This document shows, one piece after another, positions 8,225 to 17,244 of a DNA stretch of 60,173 bases. The stretch comes from Stenotrophomonas sp. UBA7346 (GTDB taxonomy: Bacteria; Pseudomonadota; Gammaproteobacteria; Xanthomonadales; Xanthomonadaceae), in contig DKPB01000044.1 in the NCBI GenBank assembly GCA_002471015.1, positions 683-60,855 on the forward strand, read 5' to 3'. Below the pieces are notes generated by a model. That model was not told where the DNA came from. It was given only the letters and a program-made list of their open reading frames with translations, and did not search any database. Every line of letters begins with the position of its first letter. Within the stretch, counting starts at the first letter, position 1. A program made the translations under genes and the position numbers.

Positions 8225-9685
8225 ATGAGCCGCAAGCAAGCCTTCCAGTTTCTCGATCTGCCCCGCACCATGCCGCAGCGCATTCCGGTGGAATTGCGCA
8301 CGTCCGGCGATTGGGGCGAGCTCTACGGCAAGTTCGACAAGGCCGACGCGCAGTACCAGGCCGGCCGTTGCCTGGACTGCGGCAACCCCTACTGCAGCTG
8401 GAAGTGCCCGGTGCACAACGCCATCCCGCAGTGGCTGCAGCTGGTGCAGGAAGACCGCATCCACGAGGCGGCCACACTCTGCCATTCCACCAATCCGCTG
8501 CCGGAAGTCTGCGGCCGCGTCTGCCCGCAGGACCGCCTGTGCGAAGGCAGCTGCACGCTGGAGGAATTCGGCGCGGTCACCATCGGCGCGGTAGAGAAAT
8601 ACATCGTCGATACCGCCCTGGCTACCGGCTGGAAGCCGGATCTGCATGCGGTTGAAAGCACCGGCAAGCGCGTTGCGGTTGTGGGTGCAGGCCCTGCCGG
8701 TCTGGCCTGCGCTGATCGCCTGGCGCGTGCCGGCGTGCAGGCGGTGGTGTTTGACCGCTACGAACAGATCGGTGGCCTGCTGCAGTTCGGCATTCCCAGC
8801 TTCAAGCTGGACAAGAGCGTGATCGGCCGCCGCCGTGAGATCCTTGAAGGCATGGGCGTGCAGTTCCGCCTGGGCGTGGAGATCGGCCGCGATATCAGCA
8901 TCGAGCAGTTGCAGGCCGACTACGACGCGGTGTTCCTCGGCACCGGTGCTTACCGTTACACCGACGGTGGCCTGATCGGCCAGGACCTGAAGAACGTGCT
9001 GCCGGCACTGCCCTTCCTGGTGCAGAACAGCCGCATTGTCGGCGGCAACGATCCGCAGGGCCGGCCGATTGCCGGCTGGGAAGACCAGATCGCCCTGCCC
9101 GACCTCAACGGCAAGCGCGTGGTGGTGCTGGGTGGCGGCGATACCGGCATGGACTGCGTGCGCAGCGCGATCCGCCTGGGCGCGGCCAAGGTGACCTGTG
9201 CCTACCGTCGCGACGAAGCCAATATGCCGGGCTCGGCACGCGAAGTGGCCAACGCCCGCGAAGAAGGCGTGCGTTTCCTGTTCAACCGCCAACCGCTGGC
9301 GATTGAAGCCGGTGCCGATGATGAAGTGATCGGCGTGACCGTGGTTGAGACCGCGTTGAGCGAGCCGGACGCCAATGGGCGCCGCAATGCGGTGGCGATT
9401 GATGGCAGCGAGTCGCTGCTGGAAGCCGACGTGGTGATCATCGCCTTCGGCTTCTCGCCGACGCTGCCGGAATGGCTGGCATCGCAAGGTGTCGAAGCCA
9501 GCAACAACGGCCGCATCATTGCCGGTGGTGCTAGCCGTCTGCCCTACCAGACCCACAACCCCAAGCTGTTTGCCGGCGGCGACGCCGTGCGCGGTGCGGA
9601 CCTGGTGGTGACGGCAGTTGCCGAAGGACGGGATGCCGCAGCCAGCATCCTGCAGTTGATCACCCATCAGGCAGCGGCGGCATAA
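8225..9685 (+). CDS. gltD: glutamate synthase (NADPH) small subunit
   Basis: A 486-residue small subunit that passes electrons from NADPH via FAD and two [4Fe-4S] clusters to GltB. The N-terminal ferredoxin-like part carries CLDCGNPYCSWKCPVHN (about residues 50-66) and CGRVCPQDRLCEGSC (about 95-110). The FAD-binding motif VAVVGAGPAGLACADRL begins near 150 and the NADPH motif VVVLGGGDTGMDC near 298. Length is typical. A GAG triplet precedes the ATG but no strong ribosome site is seen. Confidence 0.97.
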   Translation: MSRKQAFQFLDLPRTMPQRIPVELRTSGDWGELYGKFDKADAQYQAGRCLDCGNPYCSWKCPVHNAIPQWLQLVQEDRIHEAATLCHSTNPLPEVCGRVCPQDRLCEGSCTLEEFGAVTIGAVEKYIVDTALATGWKPDLHAVESTGKRVAVVGAGPAGLACADRLARAGVQAVVFDRYEQIGGLLQFGIPSFKLDKSVIGRRREILEGMGVQFRLGVEIGRDISIEQLQADYDAVFLGTGAYRYTDGGLIGQDLKNVLPALPFLVQNSRIVGGNDPQGRPIAGWEDQIALPDLNGKRVVVLGGGDTGMDCVRSAIRLGAAKVTCAYRRDEANMPGSAREVANAREEGVRFLFNRQPLAIEAGADDEVIGVTVVETALSEPDANGRRNAVAIDGSESLLEADVVIIAFGFSPTLPEWLASQGVEASNNGRIIAGGASRLPYQTHNPKLFAGGDAVRGADLVVTAVAEGRDAAASILQLITHQAAAA

Positions 9686-9694
9686 GTCGCGGCG

Positions 9695-9998
9695 CTAAAA
9701 GCACCCCTCCCCAACCCTCCCCTTGGCTTCGCCAAAGGGAGGGGCAACAGCGGTAGTGCCGAGCCATGCTCGGCAGAGGCTTTCCCGGCGAAACGCGAAG
9801 CCCTCCCCAACCCTCCCCTTGGCTTCGCCAAAGGGAGGGGGCAACAGCGGTAGTGCCGCGCCATGCTCGGCAGAGGCTTTCCCGGCGAAACGCGAAGCCC
9901 TCCCCAGCCCTCCCCTTGGCTTCGCCAAAGGGAGGGGGCCTGGTACCGCGCCATGCCCGGCAATTCCGTAGCCCGGGTAAGCGCAGCGCACCCGGGGG
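9695..9998. repeat. compound repeat cluster (SMAG palindromes plus CCCTCCC hairpins, ~97-bp period)
   Basis: Fills most of the 365-base gap after gltD. Three tandem units of about 97 bases each contain a pyrimidine-rich hairpin (CCCTCCCCTTGGC ttc GCCAAAGGGAGGG) and a SMAG palindrome. SMAG copies start at 9753, 9850 and, degraded, about 9943. A GTAGCCCGGGTAAGCGCAGC-type element follows at about 9969. Any open frame here is repeat-derived. The remaining bases to 10050 hold nothing recognisable. Confidence 0.85.
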
Positions 9999-10050
9999 GT
10001 TTTCACGCATTGTCCGCGGGTACATCACGCTTACCCGGCTACGTGAATCC

Positions 10051-10845
10051 TCAGGCCGGCTGCGCGCGCAACAGTTGATGCAAGGTACTCTTCAACCTGC
10101 GGCCTTCCTCACGCAGGTAGTCACGCTCATCACGCCACGCGGGAAAGCGCGCCTCCACCTCGGCCCAGAACGCCGGCGAATGATTGGCCTGCAGCAGATG
10201 GCATAGCTCGTGCACCAACACGTACTCGAACGCAGACGGGCGCGCCAAGACCAAGGCCAGATCCAGCGCCATCGAACCATCGGGCGCCAGCGATCCCCAT
10301 TGCGAGGACATCACCTTGGGCCGCAACCGCGTGGGTGCCCTGCCCAGCCCCGGCAGATAGCGCGGCAACCATTGGCCAACGTCGGCACGCACCTGTACTT
10401 CATAGAACTCACGCAGCGCGCGGCGCAGGGCTGGCTCGCCCGCCCGTGCAGGCAACTGGATGCTCACCGCATCCGCCGTCGCCTCGATGCGGGTGAAGCG
10501 CCCCTCCTGCCACTGCACCGGCAACAACGCCCCGCGCAATGGCAACACGCCGGGCTGACGCAGTTGCAGCGCAGGTGCCAGCAGACCATCACCGCCCAGC
10601 CGCGCCAGCTGCTGCTGCAACCATTGCCGGTTGGCCTGCAGGAAACGTTCGCCGGACACCAGGCTTGCGCGCAGCGGCATGGTCAGACGTGCGCCGCGCT
10701 CATCGACGCTGAGCTTGAGCCGGCGCGCACGCGGATCGCGCACACGCAGTACCTCGATCTCGGCATCGTCCAGACGCAGCCGCACCGTGTCGCGCTGGAT
10801 CACCGGCGCGGCGGGCGTAATCAGACGACGGAACAGACTGGCCAT
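10051..10845 (-). CDS. YgjP-like (DUF45) M48-family metallopeptidase
   Basis: A 264-residue protein ending in the zinc-peptidase motif HELCHLLQANHSPAFW (about residues 213-228), the HExxH-like signature of the YgjP/SprT-like DUF45 group; the motif is HELCH plus a downstream His. The N-terminal half is beta-rich and the C-terminus is Arg/Leu-rich. Cytoplasmic; substrate unknown. The start at 10845 has no ribosome site, but TATGCT lies six bases upstream on the coding strand, which would suit a leaderless transcript. It follows rdgC on the same strand across a strong hairpin, so it may have its own promoter. Confidence 0.88.
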   Translation of the reverse strand: MASLFRRLITPAAPVIQRDTVRLRLDDAEIEVLRVRDPRARRLKLSVDERGARLTMPLRASLVSGERFLQANRQWLQQQLARLGGDGLLAPALQLRQPGVLPLRGALLPVQWQEGRFTRIEATADAVSIQLPARAGEPALRRALREFYEVQVRADVGQWLPRYLPGLGRAPTRLRPKVMSSQWGSLAPDGSMALDLALVLARPSAFEYVLVHELCHLLQANHSPAFWAEVEARFPAWRDERDYLREEGRRLKSTLHQLLRAQPA

Positions 10846-10851
10846 ATGCCC

Positions 10852-10857
10852 AGCATA
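10852..10857 (-). promoter_or_regulatory. candidate -10 element for leaderless transcript
   Basis: TATGCT on the minus strand, six bases before the ATG at 10845, with no Shine-Dalgarno between. If used as -10, transcription would begin at or next to the start codon. The -35 region lies inside the neighbouring hairpin and is a poor match, so this is tentative. Confidence 0.25.
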
Positions 10858-10860
10858 GTC

Positions 10861-10886
10861 CCTACCCGGTTACGAAACCGGGTAGG
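10861..10886 (-). terminator. hairpin between rdgC and the metallopeptidase gene
   Basis: A perfect 11-bp stem (CCTACCCGGTT / AACCGGGTAGG) with a four-base loop, located 12 bases after the rdgC stop. No T-run is present on either side. It probably ends or stabilises the rdgC message. Confidence 0.6.
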
Positions 10887-10898
10887 TCAGCAACGGGT

Positions 10899-11807
10899 TC
10901 AGCTGTCAGCCTTGCTCAGCTTGAAGGCCTGCTCCAGCAGCAGGAACAGGCGGCGGATTTCGCCACTCTGCAAGGCAAAACGCGCATCCAGTTCGGCGCG
11001 GCGGCCTTCCTCGTCGATGTGCTCGAGCTGGTCCAGCGCGCCATCGAGGAACTTCAGCTTGCGCACGATCAGGTCGTCACCCAGCACGAAGGACAGGTTG
11101 TCCTCGAACACCAGTGCCAGCTTGGTGACCTGTTTGCCGGCATCCAGGTGCTTGTCGATCTCGTCGCAGCGCAGCTCCTGGTGCTGGCACTTGACCACCG
11201 CGCCGCCCTCGGCCGGGTCCTTCATCTCGCACTCTTCGCCCAGGCTCAGGCCTTCGGGCAGCGGCTCGCCCGCGATCCATGCGGTCAGGATCGAGCGCGG
11301 CGCGACTTCGGCATTCAACGGCATCGCCGGGAAGCTGCCCAGCATGCCGCGGATGTCGCTCATCACGTTCTCGCCGGTCTTGCGGCTGGAGCTGTCCACC
11401 GCCACATAGCCGTGCTGCAGGTCCAGGAAGGCGTCGGTACGCGAGCTCTTGACGAAAGCGCGCGGCAGCAGCTCGTGCAGCAGGTCGTCCTTCAGGCGCT
11501 TGCGCTCGCGGCCACCGGGCTTGCGGCCTTCCTTCTCTTCGATTTCTTCCAGCTTGCGCGCCAACAGATCATTGACCACCACGCTGGGCAGGATCTTGTC
11601 TTCACCGCCCACGGTCAGCCACAGCGCATCGCCGATGCGGTGCGAGAACTGGTTCTTCTCTTCGCGGCCGAACGGCGAGATGAAACCGCGCGAAGTCATT
11701 TCCAGCGCACCGACCGGCTTGAGCACTACCTGCGGCAGCAGCGTGTCGACCTCGGAAAAATCAATGGAAGTAGGGAAACGGAACAGCGTGAGGTTCTTGA
11801 AAAACAT
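10899..11807 (-). CDS. rdgC: recombination-associated protein RdgC
   Basis: A 302-residue protein matching RdgC over its full length, from MFFKNLTLFRF to the C-terminal LFLLLEQAF helix. RdgC forms a dimeric ring on double-stranded DNA and restrains RecA filament formation; it is nucleoid-associated. Conserved features include SRGFISPFGREE near residue 40, a long charged linker (EEIEEKEGRKPGGRERKR, about 87-104) and the LVFEDNLSFVLGDDL segment near 230. ttcA lies upstream on the same strand (117-base gap). Confidence 0.96.
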   Translation of the reverse strand: MFFKNLTLFRFPTSIDFSEVDTLLPQVVLKPVGALEMTSRGFISPFGREEKNQFSHRIGDALWLTVGGEDKILPSVVVNDLLARKLEEIEEKEGRKPGGRERKRLKDDLLHELLPRAFVKSSRTDAFLDLQHGYVAVDSSSRKTGENVMSDIRGMLGSFPAMPLNAEVAPRSILTAWIAGEPLPEGLSLGEECEMKDPAEGGAVVKCQHQELRCDEIDKHLDAGKQVTKLALVFEDNLSFVLGDDLIVRKLKFLDGALDQLEHIDEEGRRAELDARFALQSGEIRRLFLLLEQAFKLSKADS

Positions 11808-11924
11808 GGATGTCCTATTTCGAATTCAGAGTCCGGGCTGGTCTTCCCATTGCAGGAAGGGGCCCATCAAGCGGATGGATGAGGCCTGCTGCCGCGCCTG
11901 CGGTCAGCGCGTAACCACCTGACC

Positions 11925-12854
11925 TCAGCCCAGCCCTTCTCCCTGCGGGGGAACGGCGTCCTGATCGTCCTGCCTGTCGCCACCTGCCAGCCACGCATGG
12001 GCATCGGGCAGCTGCGCGTCGTCACGGCGGCCCAGCGCCATGAAATCAAACAGCTTGGGGTCAGCCAGCTGCGAGGGGCGGATATCGCCCAGCGCGCGCG
12101 AGATCTGCTCGATGCGGCCGGGGCTGTCCTTCTCCCACTGCTTCATCATCAGGCCCACCTGCTTGCGCTGCAGGTTTTCCTGGCTGCCGCACAGGTTGCA
12201 CGGGATGATCGGGAATTGGCGGGTGGTGGCGTAATCAATGATGTCCGCTTCGCGCACATAGGCCAGCGGGCGGATGACCACGTGCTTGCCGTCATCGCTG
12301 CGCAGCTTGGGCGGCATGCCCGAGATCTTGGAATGGTGGAACAGGTTCATGAAGAACGTGGCCACCATGTCGTCGCGGTGGTGGCCCAGCGCGATCTTGG
12401 TGAAGCCATTGGCTTCGGCATAGGTGTACAACGAGCCACGACGCATGCGCGAGCACAGCGAACACATGGTCTTGCCTTCCGGGATCACCCGGCTGACCAC
12501 CGAATAGGTGTCCTGCTCGATGATGTGATACGGCACACCGATCGATGCCAGGTATTCGGGCAGCACGTGTTCAGGGAAGCCCGGCTGCTTCTGGTCCAGG
12601 TTCACCGCCACCAGCTCGAAGGGCACTGGGGCTTTCTTCTGCAGCTGCAGCAGGATGTCCAGCAAGGTATAGCTGTCCTTGCCGCCGGACAGGCAGACCA
12701 TCACCTTGTCGCCGGCCTCGATCATGCCGAAGTCGGCAATGGCCTGACCTACCTGACGGCGCAGGCGTTTGTTGAGTTTCTGGTGTTCGCGTTCGGCCAC
12801 GCGCGGATCGCGGGCCCGCGGTGCGGGATCGGGCAGGGGAATGACGGCGCTCAT
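11925..12854 (-). CDS. ttcA: tRNA 2-thiocytidine(32) synthetase TtcA
   Basis: A 309-residue PP-loop ATPase that thiolates cytidine 32 in certain tRNAs. The PP-loop SGGKDS is at residues 56-61. The [4Fe-4S]/sulfur cysteines are CSLC near 131-134 and the single Cys of PCNLCG near 222. The C-terminal 20 residues are charged and Gln/Asp-rich. I chose 12854 (MSAVIPLPD) because homology begins near there; 12863 (two codons plus Met upstream) or 12935 are also open. The TonB receptor gene is divergent, starting 69 bases away. Confidence 0.95.
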   Translation of the reverse strand: MSAVIPLPDPAPRARDPRVAEREHQKLNKRLRRQVGQAIADFGMIEAGDKVMVCLSGGKDSYTLLDILLQLQKKAPVPFELVAVNLDQKQPGFPEHVLPEYLASIGVPYHIIEQDTYSVVSRVIPEGKTMCSLCSRMRRGSLYTYAEANGFTKIALGHHRDDMVATFFMNLFHHSKISGMPPKLRSDDGKHVVIRPLAYVREADIIDYATTRQFPIIPCNLCGSQENLQRKQVGLMMKQWEKDSPGRIEQISRALGDIRPSQLADPKLFDFMALGRRDDAQLPDAHAWLAGGDRQDDQDAVPPQGEGLG

Positions 12855-12922
12855 TGCCTGCATTCTACCGGCTGGGCCCGCGCGCGGCAGCCGCATCGCA
12901 GTACAGCTTGCACAAAAGCGTA

Positions 12923-15532
12923 ATGGCCGCGTCACCCCGCGCTGACAGCATCGCTGGCTCCTACCGTTCAGCCTTTGATCCCGTCGTGCTCGATAACCGC
13001 CTTGCCTTTGCCGTCTGCCGTGCGTTGTTGCTGTCTTCCGCCCTCGCCCCGGCCACCGTGCTTGCCCAGGATGTGGCCAGTTCCTCCACCACCGCCGCCA
13101 AGGACCTGGATACGGTCGTGGTCACCGGCCGCAGCGGCACCGGCCTGCGTACCAAGGCCGAGACCAGCTACTCGGTCACCAACATCGAGGAAGAACAACT
13201 GCGCATGCAGGCGCCCACCAGCGTTACCGAGGCCTTGAAGTCGGTGCCGGGCTTCTGGGTGGAAGCGTCCGGCGGCGAAGCCAGTGGCAACATCCGCGCG
13301 CGCGGCATCCCGGTCGATGGCTTCGGCTCGGTCACCCTGCTGGAGGATGGCATTCCGGTGGTGCATGACCCAGCGTTGGGCTACCTGAACGGCGATCAGG
13401 CCTTCCGCCTGGACGAAACCATCGAACGCATCGAGGTGGTGCGCGGTGGCCCGGCCTCGGTGATGTATTCCAACGCACCGGCCGGTGCGATCAACTTCAT
13501 TCCGCGCCAGGTCGGTGAGGAGGCCAGCGGCGTGTTCAAGTACACCGTGGGCGACAGTGGCCTGAACCGCCTGGACTTCGCCTATGGCAGCCCGCTGGCC
13601 AATGGCTGGAAGTTGCTGCTGGGCGGTTTCTACCGGGTCGAGGAGGGGGTGCGCGATCCCGGATTCGACGGCAACGATGGTGGCCAGTTCCGCCTGAACC
13701 TGGCCAAGGAGTTCGAAGGCGGCCGCTTCAGCGTCGACGCCAAGCACATGGATGACCGCGTGGCCCTGTACCTGGGCATCCCGATGTATACCAACGGCAA
13801 TGGCGACATCCGCGCGGTGCCCGGCTTCGACGGCAACCACGGCACGTTGGCCGGTCCGGAAACCCGACACCTGACCATGAAGACCGCCGACGGTCGTGGT
13901 TGGGACTTCGACAACAGCGAAGGCACCCACGTAAAGCGCGACCAGCTCACGCTCAAGCTGGAAACGGAACTGGGCGGCGATTGGGAACTGTCACAATCGG
14001 CGCGCTTCAGCAAGACCGATACCATCCGTAACGGCGTGTTCCCGAACACGCTGACCCCAGCCGTCAGCTTCCTCGACGGGCAGAAGAACCTGCTCGCATC
14101 GGTGCCAGGCGCCACCGCGCTGGGCCTGCGCTATGTCAACGGCAGCGGTGGCTTCGACACCGCCTCACAGAACGGCAACGGGCTGCTGGTGATCGGTGGC
14201 TTGCGCGGGCTGGACATCCCGGTGCGCGAGTTCGTCAATGACACCCGCCTGATGCGCAGCTTCGCGCTCGGTGGGCAACAGCACAACCTCACCCTTGGCT
14301 ACTACATGGCCTCGACCAAGGAGGACTACACCCGCTACTCCTCCTCGGTGCTGATGGATGCAAGCAACAATGCCAGCCTGCTGGACCTGGTCGCGCTGGA
14401 TGCCAATGGCCAGGTGCTGGACACACTCAGCGACAACGGTGTGTGGCGCTATGGCTACGAATGGAACAATGCCTCCGGCGAACAGAAGACGCATGCCTTC
14501 TACGTCAGCGACGAGTGGCAGGTGAACGACAAGCTGCGCATCGACAGCGGCCTGCGCTGGGAGAAAGCCAGCAGCAGCGGCTGGAACGAAGTGCGTCGCA
14601 GCGTCGACGGCGGCACCTTGGCTACCTCGCAGATGCTGACCGGCTCGGGCATGTATGTGCACCACGACCTGAGTTCGGATGACCTGGGCTGGTCAATCGG
14701 TGCCAATTGGCAGTTCAGCGACAGCATGGGCCTGTTCGGGCGTTGGACTTCGGCCTTCCGCCTGCCAAGCCTGGGCAACTACATCACCCGCAACGACAAC
14801 TGCGACGCAACCTCGGCCGAAACCGTGGCCGCCTGCGCTGCCGCCAACGGCAAGGCCGCCGACACCCAGACCATGGACCTGGCCGAGATCGGCTTCAAGT
14901 TCGCCAACCCCCTGTTCAGCGCCTACGCTACCGCCTTCTACACCAAGTACGACAACGTCGGCTTCAGCAACTACAGCTTCAACCCGAACACCGGCGTGTC
15001 CACACGCGAAGCCGGCTATGCCAGCACCCGGACCTTCGGGTTGGAACTGGAGACGGCGTGGTATCCCACTGACTGGTTCGACCTGAAGCTCAACGCCACC
15101 TGGCAGGATGCGCAGTACCGCGACCTGCGCTACAGCGAGCTGGTCAACGGTGCGCCGGTGCTGCGCGACTTCGTCGGCAACCAGCTTATCCGCGTACCGG
15201 AACTTGGCGCGCGCGTGGTGGCCGGCGTCAACCTGCTGGACCAGCGCCTGCGCCTGCAGGCCGCCGCCGAGCACCAGGGCGAACGCTATGTAGACACCGC
15301 CAACTCGGTGCGGCTGCCGTCTTACCAGCTGCTCAACCTCAGTGCACGCTACGCGCTGACCGACCGCTTCTCGGTCTACGGCTACATCGACAATGTGACC
15401 AACTCCCTGGGCCTGACCGAAGGCAATCCGCGGGCCGGTGAACTGGCCAGCAGCGATGCCGGTGCCAGCGCCTTCATCGCGCGGCCGCTGCTGGGCCGCA
15501 ATTACCGTTTGGCCGTGATGTACCAGTTCTGA
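12923..15532 (+). CDS. TonB-dependent outer-membrane receptor (coupled to PHP hydrolase)
   Basis: About 869 residues, outer-membrane ligand-gated porin driven by TonB/ExbBD. A signal-like segment (FAVCRALLLSSALAPATVLAQ) is preceded by a 28-residue hydrophilic extension. The TonB box region is LDTVVVTGR, the plug has ALKSVPGFWVEASGGEASGNIRARG and RIEVVRGGPASVMY, and the protein ends in a barrel strand with terminal Phe (RLAVMYQF). The start at 12923 lacks a good ribosome site; an alternative start could trim the extension. Its stop overlaps the ATG of the PHP gene (TGATG), so both products are probably made together and share a substrate. Ligand unknown. Confidence 0.92.
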   Translation: MAASPRADSIAGSYRSAFDPVVLDNRLAFAVCRALLLSSALAPATVLAQDVASSSTTAAKDLDTVVVTGRSGTGLRTKAETSYSVTNIEEEQLRMQAPTSVTEALKSVPGFWVEASGGEASGNIRARGIPVDGFGSVTLLEDGIPVVHDPALGYLNGDQAFRLDETIERIEVVRGGPASVMYSNAPAGAINFIPRQVGEEASGVFKYTVGDSGLNRLDFAYGSPLANGWKLLLGGFYRVEEGVRDPGFDGNDGGQFRLNLAKEFEGGRFSVDAKHMDDRVALYLGIPMYTNGNGDIRAVPGFDGNHGTLAGPETRHLTMKTADGRGWDFDNSEGTHVKRDQLTLKLETELGGDWELSQSARFSKTDTIRNGVFPNTLTPAVSFLDGQKNLLASVPGATALGLRYVNGSGGFDTASQNGNGLLVIGGLRGLDIPVREFVNDTRLMRSFALGGQQHNLTLGYYMASTKEDYTRYSSSVLMDASNNASLLDLVALDANGQVLDTLSDNGVWRYGYEWNNASGEQKTHAFYVSDEWQVNDKLRIDSGLRWEKASSSGWNEVRRSVDGGTLATSQMLTGSGMYVHHDLSSDDLGWSIGANWQFSDSMGLFGRWTSAFRLPSLGNYITRNDNCDATSAETVAACAAANGKAADTQTMDLAEIGFKFANPLFSAYATAFYTKYDNVGFSNYSFNPNTGVSTREAGYASTRTFGLELETAWYPTDWFDLKLNATWQDAQYRDLRYSELVNGAPVLRDFVGNQLIRVPELGARVVAGVNLLDQRLRLQAAAEHQGERYVDTANSVRLPSYQLLNLSARYALTDRFSVYGYIDNVTNSLGLTEGNPRAGELASSDAGASAFIARPLLGRNYRLAVMYQF

Positions 15533-17001
15533 TGCGCGCCCAGTTGCCGATGCTGCTGGCGGCGCTTGCCGCCAGCACGTGTGCCCACGCCGCGCAGACC
15601 CTGCAACTGCAGGGAACGCTGACCGGCAAGGACCACCAGCACTACCTGGAACTGCCGTTCGCGGTGCCCGACGGCACCGGCAGGGTCGATGTCACCCTGC
15701 AACACCACGGCAGCGATGAGCGCACCGTCGTCGACCTCGGCCTGCTGGACGCGCAGGGCTTCCGCGGCTGGAGCGGGGGTTCACGCCGCACGATCAGCGT
15801 GTCCCGGTATGACGCAAGTGGTGGCTACCTTCCCGGTGCAATCCCCGCCGGGCAGTGGAAGGTGTTGCTGGGCGTACCCAACATCCGTGCCCGCGTTCAA
15901 ACCCCCTACAACGTCAGCGTGACCCTGTGGAGCCAGGACGAGGTGCAGGCCGGCCGTGACCGTAAGCCGCTGGTGTTGCGCGATGAAACAGCGTGGTATC
16001 GCGGCGACCTGCACATGCACAGTACCCACAGCGACGGCAGCTGCAGCAGCCAGCAGGGCAACAAGGTCGCCTGCCCGCTGTTCCTGAGCCTGCAGGCTGC
16101 GGTGCGGCAAGGGCTGGATTTCGTCGCGGTCACCGAGCACAACACGATCTCGCACCTGGACGAACTGGCCCGGCACCAGCCCTGGTTCGATCGTCTGCTG
16201 CTGATCCCGGGTATGGAGGTAACCACCTTCCAGGGCCACGCCAATGTGTTCGGGGTGAACGGTCCGCTGCCCTTCCGACTGGGGGATACCCTGCCCAACT
16301 GGAACCCGCTGCTGCGCGAGGTCAACAACAGCGGCGCCCTGCTCTCCATCAACCACCCGGCACTGCCCTCGGGCGAGGACTGCATGGGCTGCGGCTGGAC
16401 GCCGGCCAAGCCCGTGGACATGGCTGCGGTGGGCGCGGTGGAAGTGGTCAATGCCAGGCAAGCCGATGGCCCCCGTTCGGGCGTGGGCTTCTGGGAACAG
16501 CAGCTGCAGCAGGGCCGGCGCATGACCGCCATCGGTGGCAGCGACAGCCACAACCCGGGCGCAGCCGATGGCCCATCGCCAATCGGCCTGCCGGCCACCC
16601 TGGTGCATGCCACCGCGCTGTCCCGGGAAGCGATCCTGGCGGCAATCCGCCAAGGCCGGGTGGTCGTGGACGTGGACAACGTCGCCGCCAGTGGTCTGGA
16701 GTTGTGGCTGCAGGGCGATGCCGGCACGCGGGCCGAGATGGGGCAGCAGCTGGATCTGCCTGCGGGGCAATGGGCCACGCTGCATACGCAACTGGACTAT
16801 CCTCGCAGGCTGAAGATCGAATTTGTCGTGGATGGCCGTCGCCATCCGACCACCGTGGAGGTCGACGCAAACGGCAGCCAACGGGCCAGCCTGCGCTGGC
16901 GCTCGGACGGCCAACGGCACTGGCTGCGGGTTGACGCACGCGATGCCGACGGCAGCCTGCGAATGCTGGGCAACCCGGTATACGTGAACTGGCCGCAATG
17001 A
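15532..17001 (+). CDS. secreted PHP-domain (CehA/McbA-like) metallohydrolase
   Basis: A 489-residue protein with a cleavable signal (MRAQLPMLLAALAASTCAHA), an N-terminal beta-sandwich (about 20-145) and a PHP phosphoesterase-like domain (about 155-400). All metal-site motifs are visible: DLHMHSTHSDG, VTEHN, GMEVTTFQGHANVFGV, INHPAL and GSDSHNPG. It then has a beta-rich C-terminal domain. The CehA/McbA group includes carbaryl hydrolase and phosphoesterases, so the bond cut could be an ester or phosphoester. Periplasmic. It overlaps the receptor gene by one base, which suggests hydrolysis of the material imported by that receptor. Confidence 0.9.
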   Translation: MRAQLPMLLAALAASTCAHAAQTLQLQGTLTGKDHQHYLELPFAVPDGTGRVDVTLQHHGSDERTVVDLGLLDAQGFRGWSGGSRRTISVSRYDASGGYLPGAIPAGQWKVLLGVPNIRARVQTPYNVSVTLWSQDEVQAGRDRKPLVLRDETAWYRGDLHMHSTHSDGSCSSQQGNKVACPLFLSLQAAVRQGLDFVAVTEHNTISHLDELARHQPWFDRLLLIPGMEVTTFQGHANVFGVNGPLPFRLGDTLPNWNPLLREVNNSGALLSINHPALPSGEDCMGCGWTPAKPVDMAAVGAVEVVNARQADGPRSGVGFWEQQLQQGRRMTAIGGSDSHNPGAADGPSPIGLPATLVHATALSREAILAAIRQGRVVVDVDNVAASGLELWLQGDAGTRAEMGQQLDLPAGQWATLHTQLDYPRRLKIEFVVDGRRHPTTVEVDANGSQRASLRWRSDGQRHWLRVDARDADGSLRMLGNPVYVNWPQ

Positions 17002-17018
17002 CCAGCTAAGCTGGCGGC

Positions 17019-17225
17019 ATGCCCATCCTGCCGCCCGCTGACGAACTGCACCAGCGCATTGCCGAGCTGCGCGCTGAACACCGTGGCCTGGACGAGCAGA
17101 TCGCTCGCCTGGCGGCCAATCCGGATGATGACCTGGAAGCCAAGCGCCTGAAGCGGCGCAAGCTGCAGCTCAAGGACAGTATCTTCAAGCTGGAATGCAT
17201 GCTGATCCCGGACGAGCCGGCCTGA
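17019..17225 (+). CDS. YdcH family (DUF465) small coiled-coil protein
   Basis: A 68-residue protein that is nearly all charged helix: HQRIAELRAEHRGLDEQIARL, an NPDDD turn, then LKRRKLQLKDSIFKLECML. The hairpin of two helices with the LKRRKLxLKDxI motif is the DUF465/YdcH signature. Cytoplasmic; function unknown. It starts 17 bases after the PHP gene, with a 13-bp palindrome (CCAGCTAAGCTGG) immediately upstream of the ATG and no clear ribosome site. Confidence 0.87.
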   Translation: MPILPPADELHQRIAELRAEHRGLDEQIARLAANPDDDLEAKRLKRRKLQLKDSIFKLECMLIPDEPA

Positions 17226-17244
17226 ACAGCCAGCCCCCCGTCAT

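Noticed and set aside
11876..11922. Tiny plus-strand frame with CCRACGQRV between ttcA and rdgC
   Set aside because: Only 15 codons with a CxxC pattern; no conserved context or strong ribosome site. Kept as noise.
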